Below are positions 28,569-38,986 of a DNA stretch of 64,000 nt, in pieces. A model generated the notes under the pieces. That model did not search any database. It saw only the letters and a program-made list of their open reading frames with translations, and was not told the origin of the DNA. Positions within the stretch are counted from its first letter, which is position 1. Each line of letters starts with the position of its first letter. Origin of the DNA: Micromonospora sp. CPCC 205371 (lineage in GTDB: Bacteria; Actinomycetota; Actinomycetes; Mycobacteriales; Micromonosporaceae); the NCBI RefSeq assembly GCF_026130045.1, contig NZ_JAIBNX010000013.1:5805-69804 (forward strand), written 5' to 3'. The translations under genes and the position numbers were made by a program.

Positions 28569-30217
28569 GCACCACGACCGCCACCCGGCCTGCGGCCACC
28601 CGCGTCTCCGGCCGAACCCGGCCACTCGCCGGCACCGGTACGCTGCTGCGGTTCAACCTGCGCCAAGACCGCATCCGGCTGCCACTGTGGATCGGCGGGA
28701 TCGCGCTGGTGCAGATCAGCGGTCCGTCCAGCTACGAAGGCATCTACCCCGGCGCGGCCGAACGGCAGGAACAGGCCACCGTGGTCGGTGACAACCCGGC
28801 GATGAAGGCGTTGACCGGGCCCGGACACGGGCTCGACGACTACACCTACGGCGCCATGATGACCAACGAGTACCTCGGCTTCATGGTGATCGCGGTGGCG
28901 CTGATGAGCGTGTTCATGGTGGTGCGGCACACCCGCACCGAGGAGGAGACCGGCCGCGCGGAGCTGGTCCGGGCCGGCGTCGTCGGCCGATACGCGCAGC
29001 TGACGGCCGCGGTGTTGGCCGCCGCCCTCGCGAACCTCGTCCTCGGTCTGCTGATCGCGGCCGGCATGGCCGGCCAGGGAATCGAGAGCATCGACTGGAC
29101 CGGCTCGCTGCTGTTCGGCGCCGCGTACGCCGCCGTCGGTCTGTTCTTCGCCGGCGTCGCCGCGGTCACCGCGCAGATCACCGAACACGCCCGCGCCGCG
29201 TCCGGGATGGCCGGCGCGCTCATCGGCGTCGCCTACGCGATCCGCGCGGCCGGCGACATGGCCGACAGCGGGCTGTCCTGGCTGTCGCCGATCGGTTGGG
29301 CGCAGGCCACCGCCGCCTACGTGGATGACAACTGGTGGCCGCTCGGGCTCGCCGCAATGGTCACCGCCGCGCTGGTGGCGACCGCGTTCGCCCTCAGCGA
29401 CCGCCGCGACATCGGCGCCGGGCTGCGCGACGGGCGCGGCGGCGCGGCCACCGCGACCCCATTCCTGGGCACGCCCGCGGGGTTCGCCTGGCGGCTGCAC
29501 CGCGCGAGCGTGGTCTGGTGGGGCATCGCCGTGTTCGCCTTCGGGTTTATGTACGGTTCAGTCATCCAGGTCATCGAGGACTACGCCGACAACGACGTCG
29601 TGCAGCAGATGATCGAGCAGATCGGCGGCGCCTCCATAACGGAGTCGTGGCTGTCGATGATCATCTCGATCCTCGCCATCGTCTGCACGATCTTCGCCGT
29701 CATCGCGGCCCTGCGGCCGCGCCGAGAAGAGACCTCCGGCCGTGCCGAGCCGGTGCTGGCCACCGCGCTGTCCCGCACCCGCTGGGTGGCCACGCACCTC
29801 GGAATCGCCCTGGGTGGCGGGGCGGTCGTGCTGCTGCTGTCCGGCCTCGGCCTGGGCCTGGGCGCCGTCGCCGCCACAGGTGACGCTGGCTATCTCGGCC
29901 AGGTCGTGGGCGCGACGCTCGGGTACGCCCCGGCCCTGTGGCTGACCACCGCGCTGGCCGTCGCGGTGTTCGGCCTCGTGCCACGCGCGGCCGGCCTGTC
30001 CTGGGCACTGCTGGTCTACGCCATGCTGATCGTCTACCTCGGCGGCCTGCTCGACCTGCCCGGCTGGATGTTCAACCTGTCCCCGTACACCCACATCCCC
30101 GCCATGCCGGCGGACAGCTTTACCGCCCTACCCCTGGTGATCCTCACCGCGATCGCCGCGGCGCTCATCGCGATCGGTCTCGCCGGCTTCCGCCGCCGCG
30201 ACCTGGAAGCCACATAG
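28565..30217 (+). CDS. ABC-2 type permease, polyketide-antibiotic exporter type
   Basis: 550-aa permease with about 12 helices in two homologous halves (each opening with a TxFR/WWG-like segment: [20 protein letters not shown] and [24 protein letters not shown]). Conserved family stretches include [23 protein letters not shown] and [21 protein letters not shown]. Such pairs export polyketides, peptides or drugs. It pairs with the preceding ATPase; a terminator-like hairpin lies about 65 bp after its stop. Confidence 0.9.
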
Positions 30218-30282
30218 GACACCCCGCACGCGCCGGCGGTGCCGTTGTCCCGGCTCCGCCGGCACGCGTATCACAAGGGGAC

Positions 30283-30306
30283 GCCCGGCCAACGCCCTGG
30301 CCGGGC
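30283..30306. terminator. Bidirectional terminator-like hairpin
   Basis: GCCCGGCCA-ACGCCC-TGGCCGGGC is a perfect 9-bp stem with a 6-nt loop between the ends of the convergent ABC permease and kdpE genes. It lacks a U tract, which is common in high-GC actinobacteria. Confidence 0.65.
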
Positions 30307-30407
30307 GGCGGCGGGTTAGCGACCGAGGTCGCGGTGGTTGAGCCGCCAGGCGCCGGACGCGCCTCCTGACCCGGCCGCTGGTCCGGAAGGGACGAACGAG
30401 GTGGGGC

Positions 30408-31130
30408 TTACCGTACGGTGCCCTTCGGTGGAGCGGCGACCTGATCCGCGGTGAGCTGCAGGCGGTAGCCCATGCCGGGCTCGGTGAGCAGGTGTTGTGG
30501 CCGGGCTGGGTCGTCTTCGAGCTTGCGGCGCAGTTGGGCCAGGTACTGGCGTAGGTAGTGCGTCTCGTTGGTGTAGGTGGGGCCCCACACCTGCGCCAGC
30601 AGGTGGCGTTGGCTGATCAGTTTGCCGGGGTTGCGGGCGAGGATGTCCAGCAGCTGCCACTCGATGGGTGTGAGCCGTACCTGGGTGCCGTCGGCGGCGT
30701 GGACGATCCGGTCGGCGACGTTGACGGTGTGCTGGCCGATGCGCAGCGCGGGTGGACTGGCGTCGGCCGGCGCGACGCGGCGGGTCGCGGCGCGAATCCG
30801 GGCGAGCAGTTCGTCGACGCCGAAGGGTTTGGTGACGTAGTCGTCGGCTCCGGCGTCGAGCGCGTCGACCTTGTCGGCGCTGCCGCTGCGCCCGGACAGC
30901 ACGATGATCGGCGTGGTGGTCCAGCCGCGCAAGTCGCGGATCACATCGACGCCGTCCATGTCCGGCAGCCCGAGGTCGAGCACCACCAGGTCTGGTTTCC
31001 CGGCGGCGGCGATGCGCAGGGCGTCGGCGCCGTCAGGGGCCACGTCGACGTCGTACCCGCGGGCGCGCAGGTTGATCCGCAGCGCGCGCAGGATTTGCGG
31101 ATCGTCGTCAACGACCAGGATGCGGGTCAT
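30408..31130 (-). CDS. kdpE: KdpE response regulator
   Basis: 240-aa OmpR/PhoB-type regulator. Receiver: VVDDDPQILRALR, phosphoacceptor Asp in LVVLDLGLPDMDG, Lys in DDYVTKPF. The C-terminal winged helix contains RLTPIEWQLLDILARNPGKLISQRHLLAQVWGPTYTNETHYLRQYLAQLRRKLE, the usual KdpE form. Phosphorylated by KdpD, it activates the kdp promoter under K+ limitation. Its start overlaps the kdpD stop by 4 nt. It is the last gene of the operon. Confidence 0.96.
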   Translation of the reverse strand: MTRILVVDDDPQILRALRINLRARGYDVDVAPDGADALRIAAAGKPDLVVLDLGLPDMDGVDVIRDLRGWTTTPIIVLSGRSGSADKVDALDAGADDYVTKPFGVDELLARIRAATRRVAPADASPPALRIGQHTVNVADRIVHAADGTQVRLTPIEWQLLDILARNPGKLISQRHLLAQVWGPTYTNETHYLRQYLAQLRRKLEDDPARPQHLLTEPGMGYRLQLTADQVAAPPKGTVR

Positions 31131-33757
31131 TCCGTTCCCTTCGCGGTGCGTGGCCGGCGGTGGATGCGTTCGACGATGGCGCGTTCTGCCAGCGCGCCTG
31201 CCTGGGCCTCACTGGCGGCGACCGGAGCGTCGGCCGCGGGCAACGCGAGCACCATGGTCAGCCCGCCACCGGGGGTGGTTTCCGGTGCCAGGGTGCCGCC
31301 CATGGCCTCGGCTAGGCCCCGGGACAGGGCCAGCCCGAGTCCGACGCCGGTGCCGTTGTCCCGGTCGCCGAGGCGTTGGAATGGCTGGAACACGCGCTCG
31401 CGGTGGTCGTCGGGGATACCGGGGCCATGGTCGATGACCCGCAGCTCGACTTGCCGGTCGTGGTCGCTGGCGGTGATGATCGGCGGCTGGTCCGGTGGGC
31501 TGAACCGCAGCGCGTTGCGGATGATGTTGACCAGGACCCGCTGCAGCAGGCCGGGGTCGGCGGTGACGGTCGGAAGGTCGTCCGGGATGCTGACGGTGAC
31601 GGTCCGGCCGGTGTCGCCGATCTCGTCCAGGGCCGCCGGGACGGCGTCTTCCAGGCCGACCGCGGTGGCGGTCACGCCGAGGGCGCCGGCCTGCAGGCGG
31701 CTCATGTCCAGCAGGTTCTCTATGAGCCGGTAGAGCCGCTCGTGTGACTCGGCGGCGGTGGCCAGTAACTCTTCCTTGTCCTCGTCGGAGAAGTCGACGT
31801 CGTGGCTGCGCAGGCTGGCGACCGCGGCCATGGCGGACGCGAGGGGGGTGCGCAGGTCGTGGCTGACCGCGGCGAGCAGGGCGGTGCGCATCTTGTCGGC
31901 GGCTTCCAGCGGCCGGGCCTTGGCGGCCTCGGCAGCCAGACGTTCCTGCCGCAGCGCGAGGGCCGCCTGGGCCGCGGACGCCTCCACGATGCGCCGGTCG
32001 GCGGCCGGCAGCGCTCGGCCGCACAGCACGAGGGCCAGCTCGTCATCGACCGCAACGGTGGTGTCGCCTTCGCCTGGCGCCCGGCATGGCGGGTCGCCGA
32101 CGGTGGCGGCGATTTGCCAGGCGGCCGGGTCTTCCTGCCGCTCCGGCCCACCGACCGCGCCGGGAGCGCGCTCCAACAGGGTCACCGACTTCAGACCGAA
32201 CGTCTCGCGTAGCCGTTCCAACAGCGCGGCCAGTGGGCGGGCGCCGCGCAGCACACTGCCGGCCACGGTGGCGAGGGTGGACGCGTCCGCGCTGGCGGCG
32301 GCCGCTTCCCGGGTACGCCGGGCGGCCAGGTCGACGACGGCGGCTACCGCCACCGCCACCAGCAGGAACACCACGACGGCGAGGACATCTTCCCGATCGT
32401 GGATGATGAGCGTGTGGTACGGCTCGGTGAAGAAGAAGTTGAGCAGCAGGAACCCGATGACCGCGGCGACCACGGCCGGCCACATGCCACCGACCAGGGC
32501 GACGGCGACCACCGCGGCGAGCACGAGCAGCATGTCGCTGGCCAGACCGAGCTCGTCACGCAGTAGCCGTAGCAGGAGGGTGAGCAGCGGAAGCCCGATC
32601 ACGGCGAGGCCGAAGCCGGCCAGGCGGCGCCGCCGCGGCAACGGGCTCGCGCCAGCGGTGAGGCGCAGCCGGCCTCGCCCGACCTGTTCGTGGGTGACCA
32701 GGTGGACGTCGATCGGGCCGGACAGGTTGGTGGTGGTCACACCGACCCCGGCGGAAAGGATCTGCGAGAGGCGGCTGCGGCGGGAGGCGCCGAGCACGAG
32801 CTGGGTGGCGTTCACCCCCTGAGCGAAGTCGATCAGCCCGGAGGGGACGTTGTCGCCGGTGACCTGGTGGTAGGTGCCACCGAGGCTCTCGACCAGCACC
32901 CGCTGCTTGGCCAGTAGGGCTGGGTCGGCGCCGGCCAGCCCGTCGGAGCGGGCCACATGGACCGCGAGCAGGTCGGCGCCTTTGGTGCGCGCGGCGATCC
33001 GGGCGGCCCGGCGGATCAGGGTCTCGCCCTCCGAGCCGCCGGTCAGGGCGACCACCACCCGTTCGCGGGCCTCCCAGGTGCCGCCGATGCGGTGTTCTTC
33101 CCGATACCTGTCGAGTTGTTCGTCGACCTTGTCGGCCAGCCACAGCAGCGCCAGCTCCCGTAGCGCGGTGAGGTTGCCGACCCGGAAGTAGTTGCCCAGT
33201 GCCGCGTCGATCTTCGCTGGCGGGTAGACGTTGCCGTGCGCCATCCGGCGGCGCAGCGCCTCTGGGGTCATGTCGACCAGCTCGACCTGGTCGGCCTGGC
33301 GCACGAACGCGTCCGGCACGGTCTCCCGCTGAGTGATCCCGGTGATCTGCTCCACGACGTCGTTCAACGACTCCAGGTGCTGGATGTTGACCGTGGACAG
33401 CACGGTGATGCCGGCGTCCAGCAGTTCCTGGATGTCCTGCCAGCGTTTGGCGTTGCGGGAGCCTGGCACGTTGGTGTGGGCCAACTCGTCGACCAGCGCG
33501 ACCTGCGGCCGGCGGGCCAGGACAGCGTCGACGTCCATCTCGGTGAAGGCGGCGCCCCGGTAGGTCAACGTCTGGCGGGGCACCACCTCCAGCTCGCCGA
33601 TCAGGTTCTGGGTGTGCGTGCGGCCGTGCGTTTCCACGAACCCGACGACCACGTCGGTGCCCCGCCCGTGGCGGCGGTGGGCCTCCTCCAGCATGGTGTA
33701 GGTCTTCCCGACCCCAGGCGCGGCGCCGAGGTAGATGCGCAGCTGGCCGCGTGCCAT
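31127..33757 (-). CDS. kdpD: KdpD sensor histidine kinase
   Basis: 876 aa, the normal length. N-terminal KdpD domain with Walker A-like GAAPGVGKTYTMLEEAHRR and FVETHGR; a Usp domain near residues 250-370 (VVVALTGGSEGETLIRRAARIA), which binds c-di-AMP in some relatives; four closely spaced helices of a DUF4118 region (~385-490); a GAF-like part; HisKA with the phospho-His in AVSHDLRTPLASAMAAVASL; HATPase_c with NIIRNALRFS, DHGPGIP and GVGLGLALSRGL. It senses K+ and turgor and phosphorylates KdpE. GGGAGG lies 9 nt before the ATG. Confidence 0.96.
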   Translation of the reverse strand: MARGQLRIYLGAAPGVGKTYTMLEEAHRRHGRGTDVVVGFVETHGRTHTQNLIGELEVVPRQTLTYRGAAFTEMDVDAVLARRPQVALVDELAHTNVPGSRNAKRWQDIQELLDAGITVLSTVNIQHLESLNDVVEQITGITQRETVPDAFVRQADQVELVDMTPEALRRRMAHGNVYPPAKIDAALGNYFRVGNLTALRELALLWLADKVDEQLDRYREEHRIGGTWEARERVVVALTGGSEGETLIRRAARIAARTKGADLLAVHVARSDGLAGADPALLAKQRVLVESLGGTYHQVTGDNVPSGLIDFAQGVNATQLVLGASRRSRLSQILSAGVGVTTTNLSGPIDVHLVTHEQVGRGRLRLTAGASPLPRRRRLAGFGLAVIGLPLLTLLLRLLRDELGLASDMLLVLAAVVAVALVGGMWPAVVAAVIGFLLLNFFFTEPYHTLIIHDREDVLAVVVFLLVAVAVAAVVDLAARRTREAAAASADASTLATVAGSVLRGARPLAALLERLRETFGLKSVTLLERAPGAVGGPERQEDPAAWQIAATVGDPPCRAPGEGDTTVAVDDELALVLCGRALPAADRRIVEASAAQAALALRQERLAAEAAKARPLEAADKMRTALLAAVSHDLRTPLASAMAAVASLRSHDVDFSDEDKEELLATAAESHERLYRLIENLLDMSRLQAGALGVTATAVGLEDAVPAALDEIGDTGRTVTVSIPDDLPTVTADPGLLQRVLVNIIRNALRFSPPDQPPIITASDHDRQVELRVIDHGPGIPDDHRERVFQPFQRLGDRDNGTGVGLGLALSRGLAEAMGGTLAPETTPGGGLTMVLALPAADAPVAASEAQAGALAERAIVERIHRRPRTAKGTE

Positions 33758-33781
33758 GTCTGTGATCCTCCCGCTTGTGTG

Positions 33782-34657
33782 TTACCGCGGGAAGTCGCGG
33801 TCGAGGGCCAGGTTGAGTTCCAGCACGTTGACGCCGGGTTCGCCGAGGAATCCCAGCGCCCGGTCGTCCGTGTAGTGGGTGATCAGCCGTTGGACGGTGG
33901 CCAGGTCGGTGCCGCGTTCCCGGGCGATGCGCGGCGCCTGGAGTTCGGCGTAGGCGACGCTGATGTGCGGGTCGAGGCCGGAGCCGCTGGCGGTGACCGC
34001 GTCGGACGGCACGGTGGGCTTCGTCGGGGCGCCTCCGCGAATCGGGGTGATCACCCCGCCTTCGGCCACGTAGTCCACGCCCGGCTGAGCACTTTCCACG
34101 GGCACGCCTTCGTAGCTGGCCAGGAAGGGGGTGCCGGTCTGGTTGACGCTCACGACGCGGGTGATCGGACCGGTCAGCCCGTCCCGGTAAAAGACGGCGA
34201 GCACCGCGCCGACACCATCGTCGGTGCAGTAGGGGCGGCGCCCGTCCACGCCTTCCAACTCGCCGACCGCCCTGCTGCGCGCGCACACCTGGGTGAGCAG
34301 GCTTGATGACGCGTCGTCGGGGTTGTCGGAGAGCGTGTCGACGACGCTTTCCGGGCCGAGGTTGGACGCCGACGTGGCCGTCGGATCGTAGCCGTCGCCG
34401 GCCGCGGACGGCCGGGACTGGAAATACCAGCGGATCGGGTTGCCGTCACGGTCGACGAAGGCTTGGCCGATCAGCCGGCTGCCGACCCGCTCGCCTGCGG
34501 CGTTGCTCACCAGCGAGCCTTCGGCGCGGTCGTCGAGGCCGGGAAGCTGCGCCACCGCGACCATGATCAGCGGGTACGCCAGCCCCACCAGCACGGTGAA
34601 GACCAGCAGCGCGCGCAGCGCCGCGACGTGTTGGGCGAGCCAGGACGGTAGACGCAT
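33782..34657 (-). CDS. kdpC: KdpC subunit of K+-transporting ATPase, enlarged
   Basis: 291-aa subunit that bridges KdpA and KdpB. A single N-terminal helix (ALLVFTVLVGLAYPLIMVAVAQL) is followed by LIGQAF, FQSRPSAAGDGYDP, SNLGPES, and a C-terminal part DAVTASGSGLDPHIS...GEPGVNVLELNLALDRDFPR, all conserved in the family. About 100 residues between SNLGPES and PSDAVTASGSG are extra compared with the ~190-aa E. coli protein, including two Cys (VCARSR and PYCTDD). The start ATG lies 2 nt after the kdpB stop. Confidence 0.93.
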   Translation of the reverse strand: MRLPSWLAQHVAALRALLVFTVLVGLAYPLIMVAVAQLPGLDDRAEGSLVSNAAGERVGSRLIGQAFVDRDGNPIRWYFQSRPSAAGDGYDPTATSASNLGPESVVDTLSDNPDDASSSLLTQVCARSRAVGELEGVDGRRPYCTDDGVGAVLAVFYRDGLTGPITRVVSVNQTGTPFLASYEGVPVESAQPGVDYVAEGGVITPIRGGAPTKPTVPSDAVTASGSGLDPHISVAYAELQAPRIARERGTDLATVQRLITHYTDDRALGFLGEPGVNVLELNLALDRDFPR

Positions 34658-34659
34658 GA

Positions 34660-36855
34660 TCAGATCCCCGGGATGAACTGGACGAGCAGGTCGATGAGCT
34701 TGATGCCGGCGAACGGGATGACGACGCCGCCCAGGCCGTAGACCCACAGGTTGCGGGTCAGTAGTTGGGAGGCGCTGGCGGGCCGGTACCGGACGCCGCG
34801 CAGGGCGAGCGGGATCAGCGCGATGATGACCAGGGCATTGAAGATGACCGCGGACAGGATCGCAGACGCCGGGCTGGCCAGCCGCATGACGTTCATGGCG
34901 TCCAGCGACGGGTAGATTCCCGCGAAGATCGCCGGGATGATCGCGAAGTACTTGGCGATGTCGTTGGCGATCGAGAACGTGGTCAGCGCCCCGCGGGTGA
35001 TCAGCAGTTGCTTGCCGATCTGGACGATCTCGATGAGCTTGGTGGGGTCGGAGTCGAGGTCGACCATGTTGCCGGCCTCTTTTGCGGCGGAGGTGCCGGT
35101 GTTCATCGCGACGCCGACGTCGGCCTGGGCGAGGGCGGGGGCGTCGTTGGTACCGTCGCCGGTCATCGCCACCAGGCGGCCGCCCTCCTGCTCTCGCCGG
35201 ATCAGGGCCATCTTGTCTTCGGGCTTGGCCTCGGCGAGGAAGTCGTCGACGCCGGCCTCGTCGGCGATGGCCTTGGCGGTGAGCGGGTTGTCGCCGGTGA
35301 TCATGACGGTGCGGATGCCCATCCGGCGCATCTCGTCGAACCGGGCCCGCATGCCCTCCTTGACGATGTCCTTCAGATGCACCACGCCGAGGGCGCGGGC
35401 GGGCTGGCCATCGGTGTGCTCGGCGACCACGAGGGGAGTGCCGCCGGTGGCGGAGATGGCGTCCACCGCCGGGCCGACATCCGAGGTGGGGTGGCCGCCG
35501 TTGTCGCGTACCCACTTCATCACCGCCGCGGCGGCGCCCTTGCGGATCTTCCGGCCGTCGATGTCCACTCCGGACATCCTTGTTTCGGCGGTGAACGGGA
35601 CGAAGTGGGCGTGCGGCATGACCCCTTCATCGCGGGCGCGCAGCCCGTACTGGTTCTTGGCGAGGACGACGATCGAGCGGCCCTCCGGTGTCTCGTCGGC
35701 GAGACTGGACAGTTGTGCCGCGTCCGCGACCATGCGGGCGTCGACGCCGTCCACGGGCAGGAACTCGGTGGCCTGCCGGTTTCCCAGGGTGATGGTGCCG
35801 GTCTTGTCCAGCAGCAGCGTGTTGACGTCGCCGGCGGCCTCCACGGCCCGGCCGGACATCGCGAGAACGTTGCGCTGGACGAGGCGGTCCATACCGGCGA
35901 TGCCGATCGCGGACAGCAGCGCTCCGATCGTGGTCGGGATGAGGCACACCAACAACGACACCAGGACGATGCCGGTGACGCCGTCGGCGCCGATGGCGGC
36001 GGTGTCCGGGGCGGCGGCGTTGTAGTTCTTGGCGTAGATCGCCATCGGCTGCAGCGTCACGACCGACAGCAGGAAGATGATCGTGAGCGCGGCGAGCAGG
36101 ATGTTCAGCGCGATCTCGTTCGGTGTCTTCTGCCGGGCGGCGCCTTCGACCAGGGCGATCATCCGGTCGATGAAGCTCTCGCCCGGCTTCTGGGTGATCT
36201 TGACGACGATGCGGTCGGAGAGCACCCGGGTGCCACCGGTCACCGCGGACCGGTCGCCGCCGGATTCGCGGATCACCGGGGCGGACTCGCCGGTGATGGC
36301 CGACTCGTCCACGCTGGCGATGCCCTCGACCACGTCGCCGTCGCCGGGGATGACGTCGCCGGCCTCGCAGACGACGATGTCGCCTTGGCGCAGTTCCGGC
36401 GCGGCCACCGACTCCTCGGTGTACGCGCCGGCGGCGGCGCCCTCGGTCCAGCCGACCAGGCGGCGGGCCATGGTGTCGGGGCGGGCCTTGGGCCGGCGTG
36501 CTGCCCGCGCCTTGCCCCGGCCCTCCGCGACCGCCTCGGCCAGGTTCGCGAACACGACGGTCAGCCACAGCCAGACGGTGATCAGCCAGGCGAACACGCT
36601 CGGCTCGGCAACGGCCAGGATGGTGGTGAAGACCGCGCCGATTTCGACGATCAGCATGACGGGGTTGCGCCACAGGGTCCGCGGGTCGAGCTTGCGTAGC
36701 GCGTCCGGCGTCGAGCGCCACAACTGCTTCGGGTCCAGCAGGCCGCCACCCACGTGGGGTTCGCGTTTCTTCGGCGCCGCAATCTGCTCTGTCAGGGTGG
36801 ACAACCTGTCCTCCGTGTCGTCCATTGGGGTCGTGCTGTTTTCGTGGGATGTCAC
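34660..36855 (-). CDS. kdpB: KdpB catalytic P-type ATPase subunit
   Basis: 731-aa P-type ATPase. Visible motifs: actuator [13 protein letters not shown], phosphorylation site [14 protein letters not shown] with the catalytic Asp, nucleotide-binding region from KNQYGL on, and hinge [31 protein letters not shown] followed by [22 protein letters not shown]. It hydrolyses ATP to drive K+ uptake through KdpA. I chose the GTG at 36855, which overlaps the kdpA stop by 4 nt (GTGA); an ATG at 36825 would remove ten residues. The first ~70 residues before the first helix are low in conservation. Confidence 0.96.
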   Translation of the reverse strand: MTSHENSTTPMDDTEDRLSTLTEQIAAPKKREPHVGGGLLDPKQLWRSTPDALRKLDPRTLWRNPVMLIVEIGAVFTTILAVAEPSVFAWLITVWLWLTVVFANLAEAVAEGRGKARAARRPKARPDTMARRLVGWTEGAAAGAYTEESVAAPELRQGDIVVCEAGDVIPGDGDVVEGIASVDESAITGESAPVIRESGGDRSAVTGGTRVLSDRIVVKITQKPGESFIDRMIALVEGAARQKTPNEIALNILLAALTIIFLLSVVTLQPMAIYAKNYNAAAPDTAAIGADGVTGIVLVSLLVCLIPTTIGALLSAIGIAGMDRLVQRNVLAMSGRAVEAAGDVNTLLLDKTGTITLGNRQATEFLPVDGVDARMVADAAQLSSLADETPEGRSIVVLAKNQYGLRARDEGVMPHAHFVPFTAETRMSGVDIDGRKIRKGAAAAVMKWVRDNGGHPTSDVGPAVDAISATGGTPLVVAEHTDGQPARALGVVHLKDIVKEGMRARFDEMRRMGIRTVMITGDNPLTAKAIADEAGVDDFLAEAKPEDKMALIRREQEGGRLVAMTGDGTNDAPALAQADVGVAMNTGTSAAKEAGNMVDLDSDPTKLIEIVQIGKQLLITRGALTTFSIANDIAKYFAIIPAIFAGIYPSLDAMNVMRLASPASAILSAVIFNALVIIALIPLALRGVRYRPASASQLLTRNLWVYGLGGVVIPFAGIKLIDLLVQFIPGI

Positions 36856-38510
36856 GACAGGCCCTCCGCCAGCGGGCCTAGGGCGAGGACCGGCAGGAAC
36901 GTCAGGGCGACGAGGATGACGGTGACGCCGACAAGCATCCCGACGAACAGCGGCCGGTGGGTCGGCAGCGTGCCCGCCGACTCGGGCACCGGCTGTTGGC
37001 GGGCCAGGGAGCCGGCCAGGCCGAGCACGAGGATGATCGGCACGAACCGGCCTAGCAGCATCGCGATGCCTAGGGCGGTGTCCCACCACGCGGTGTTGAC
37101 GGTCAGGCCGGCGAACGCCGAACCGTTGTTGTTGGACGCGGACGCGAACGCGTACACGACCTCGGAGAAGCCGTGCGGGCCTACGTTCAACGCGGTCTCG
37201 TGGTTCTTGGTCGCCATCGCCGTCGCCGTCCCGATCAGCACCAGCGCGGGCGTGGTCAGGAAGTACAGCGACGCGAACTTGATCTCCCGGGTGCCAATCT
37301 TCTTGCCCAGGTATTCCGGGGTGCGGCCGACCATCAGCCCGGCCACGAACACCGTCACCACCGCGAGCACCAACATGCCGTACAGGCCAGCCCCGACTCC
37401 GCCTGGCGCGACCTCGCCGAGCAACATGTTGATGATCGGCATCATCCCGCCCAACGCGGTGTAGGAATCGTGGAACGAGTCCACCGACCCAGTCGACGTC
37501 AGCGTGGTGGCGGCGGCGAAGGTCGCCGAGTTTGGCACACCGAACCGGGTCTCCTTGCCCTCCAGGGCGGCGCCGACCGCTTGCGGGACGGTGCCGCCGT
37601 GCGCGCTCTCGAACCCGATCGTCAGGCTGATGCTCGCCAGGGCGATCACCGCCATCGCGGCCAGGATCGCGTAGCCCTGGCGGTTCTGCCCGACCATCCG
37701 GCCGAACACCCGCGGCAGGCTGAACGGGATCACCAGCAGCAGCACGATCTCGAACCAGTTCGTCCAGGAGGTGGGGTTTTCGAACGGGTGCGCGCTGTTG
37801 GCGTTGTAGAAGCCGCCGCCATTCGTGCCCAGATCCTTGATCGCCTCCTGGGAGGCGACCGGACCGCCGGTGATGTGCTGAACGGCGCCGCCCAGCGTGG
37901 TCACATCGGTGCCGCCGGACAGGTTCTGCACCACCCCGCCGGCGATCAGCACAACCGCGGCGATGACGCTTATCGGCAGGAGCACGCGCAGCGTGATCCG
38001 GGTCAGGTCCACCCAGAAGTTGCCCAACTGGTCGGTCCGCTTGCGGGCGAAGCCGCGCACCAGCGCCACCGCGACCGCGATACCGACCGCGGCGGAGACG
38101 AAATTCTGCACCGCCAGCCCGGCCATCTGCACCAGATGGCCCATCGTGGACTCGCCGGAGTACCACTGCCAGTTCGTGTTGGTCACGAAGCTGACCGCGG
38201 TGTTCCAGGCCCCGTGGGTCATCACACCGGGAAAGCCCAGCGACAGTGGCAGCAGATCCTGGAGGCGCAGAAACGCGTACAGGAACAGGATGCCCACCGC
38301 CGAGAAGGCCAGCAGGCTACGCGCGTACACCCCCCAGGACTGCTCGCCGCGCGGGTTGACCCCCACCAACCGATAGATGGCCAACTCCACCCGCGAGTGC
38401 GTGGTGCCGGTGACCACCCGGTACAGGTAGTCGCCCACGAACCGGTACGCCACCGCCAAGGCAGCCACCAACGAAAGCAGGAACAGGACGCCCGCGGCCG
38501 TGCTGCTCAT
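36852..38510 (-). CDS. kdpA: KdpA K+-binding, translocating subunit
   Basis: 552-aa membrane subunit with ten helices and TrkH-like pore units. Family stretches: [99 protein letters not shown], and [15 protein letters not shown]. It holds the K+ selectivity filter of the Kdp complex. Its ATG overlaps the kdpF stop by 1 nt (TGATG). Confidence 0.97.
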   Translation of the reverse strand: MSSTAAGVLFLLSLVAALAVAYRFVGDYLYRVVTGTTHSRVELAIYRLVGVNPRGEQSWGVYARSLLAFSAVGILFLYAFLRLQDLLPLSLGFPGVMTHGAWNTAVSFVTNTNWQWYSGESTMGHLVQMAGLAVQNFVSAAVGIAVAVALVRGFARKRTDQLGNFWVDLTRITLRVLLPISVIAAVVLIAGGVVQNLSGGTDVTTLGGAVQHITGGPVASQEAIKDLGTNGGGFYNANSAHPFENPTSWTNWFEIVLLLVIPFSLPRVFGRMVGQNRQGYAILAAMAVIALASISLTIGFESAHGGTVPQAVGAALEGKETRFGVPNSATFAAATTLTSTGSVDSFHDSYTALGGMMPIINMLLGEVAPGGVGAGLYGMLVLAVVTVFVAGLMVGRTPEYLGKKIGTREIKFASLYFLTTPALVLIGTATAMATKNHETALNVGPHGFSEVVYAFASASNNNGSAFAGLTVNTAWWDTALGIAMLLGRFVPIILVLGLAGSLARQQPVPESAGTLPTHRPLFVGMLVGVTVILVALTFLPVLALGPLAEGLS

Positions 38511-38599
38511 CAGAACCGCTCCGGAAACAGCAGGGCCGCGACCATGAACACGACCAGGCCAACCGCGATGATCAAGCCGATCAGGTTGACCGCGTTCAC
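38510..38599 (-). CDS. kdpF: KdpF small membrane subunit
   Basis: 29-aa peptide starting at GTG: one hydrophobic helix ([19 protein letters not shown]) ending in FPERF, the conserved KdpF terminus. KdpF stabilises the KdpABC complex. The start overlaps the stop of a 27-codon upstream ORF by 3 nt, and the stop overlaps kdpA by 1 nt, so the whole set is translationally coupled. Confidence 0.92.
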   Translation of the reverse strand: MNAVNLIGLIIAVGLVVFMVAALLFPERF

Positions 38600-38679
38600 A
38601 ACCGCTCAGCGCCCTTCACGACCGCGGCCAGGACCGCGAACAGTCCCACCGTCAACAGCACTAGGGCTACGTCAGCCAC
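38596..38679 (-). CDS. 27-aa membrane peptide upstream of kdpF
   Basis: A GTG start with GGAG 7 nt upstream opens [20 protein letters not shown], a single helix followed by KGAERL. The pattern (one helix, short charged tail) resembles KdpF, but it is a separate ORF. The stop overlaps the kdpF GTG; its start lies inside the end of the preceding ORF (38667). I believe similar peptides precede kdpF in other actinomycetes, from memory, so it is probably a real accessory peptide of the Kdp complex. Its function is unknown. Confidence 0.75.
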   Translation of the reverse strand: MADVALVLLTVGLFAVLAAVVKGAERL

Positions 38680-38945
38680 CGTGCGACTCCTTCTCGATTC
38701 GTACGCGGTTGCCAAGATCCACCGCGCACGGCGCCGATCCCGACCGCCGCGGCCAAGACGATCGCCCGCCATACGCTGGTTGTACCGTCCCAGGTCAGCT
38801 CCCCGTACCGGTTCACCAGAAACCCGGTGAACAGCAGACAGCCCAGCCCGGCTGTGACGAGGCTCGCCAGTACACCGGTCACAATCGCTGCGATCCGGAA
38901 CCGGATGCGCCCCACGCTGCCTGGCGCAGACACCTGCCGCACCAC
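38667..38945 (-). CDS. Small membrane protein linked to K+ transport, copy 2
   Basis: 92-aa protein, first gene of the kdp operon. Helices: RIAAIVTGVLASLVTAGLGCLLFTGFLV and AIVLAAAVGIGAV. The core GLGCLLFTGFLVNRYGELTWDGTTSVWR is shared with the 142-aa protein behind the KimA-like gene (25893); this copy lacks the first ~45 residues and the C-terminal tail of that one. The start is GTG 38945 with AGGAG 4 nt upstream. Co-translation with kdpF-A-B-C-D-E is suggested by overlaps throughout. Function unknown. Confidence 0.8.
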   Translation of the reverse strand: MVRQVSAPGSVGRIRFRIAAIVTGVLASLVTAGLGCLLFTGFLVNRYGELTWDGTTSVWRAIVLAAAVGIGAVRGGSWQPRTNREGVARWLT

Positions 38946-38963
38946 CTACTCCTGACCTGGCCC

Positions 38964-38986
38964 GGCGCGGTCGCATTGACCGCGCC
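38964..38986 (-). promoter_or_regulatory. Leader hairpin of the kdp operon
   Basis: GGCGCGGTC-GCATT-GACCGCGCC forms a perfect 9-bp stem with a 5-nt loop, about 20 bp upstream of the first ORF of the kdp operon. It lies in the 5' leader or at the promoter. An AT-rich patch (AATATTTA, near 39054) further upstream may hold the KdpE-bound promoter. Which role the hairpin plays is not clear. Confidence 0.5.
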
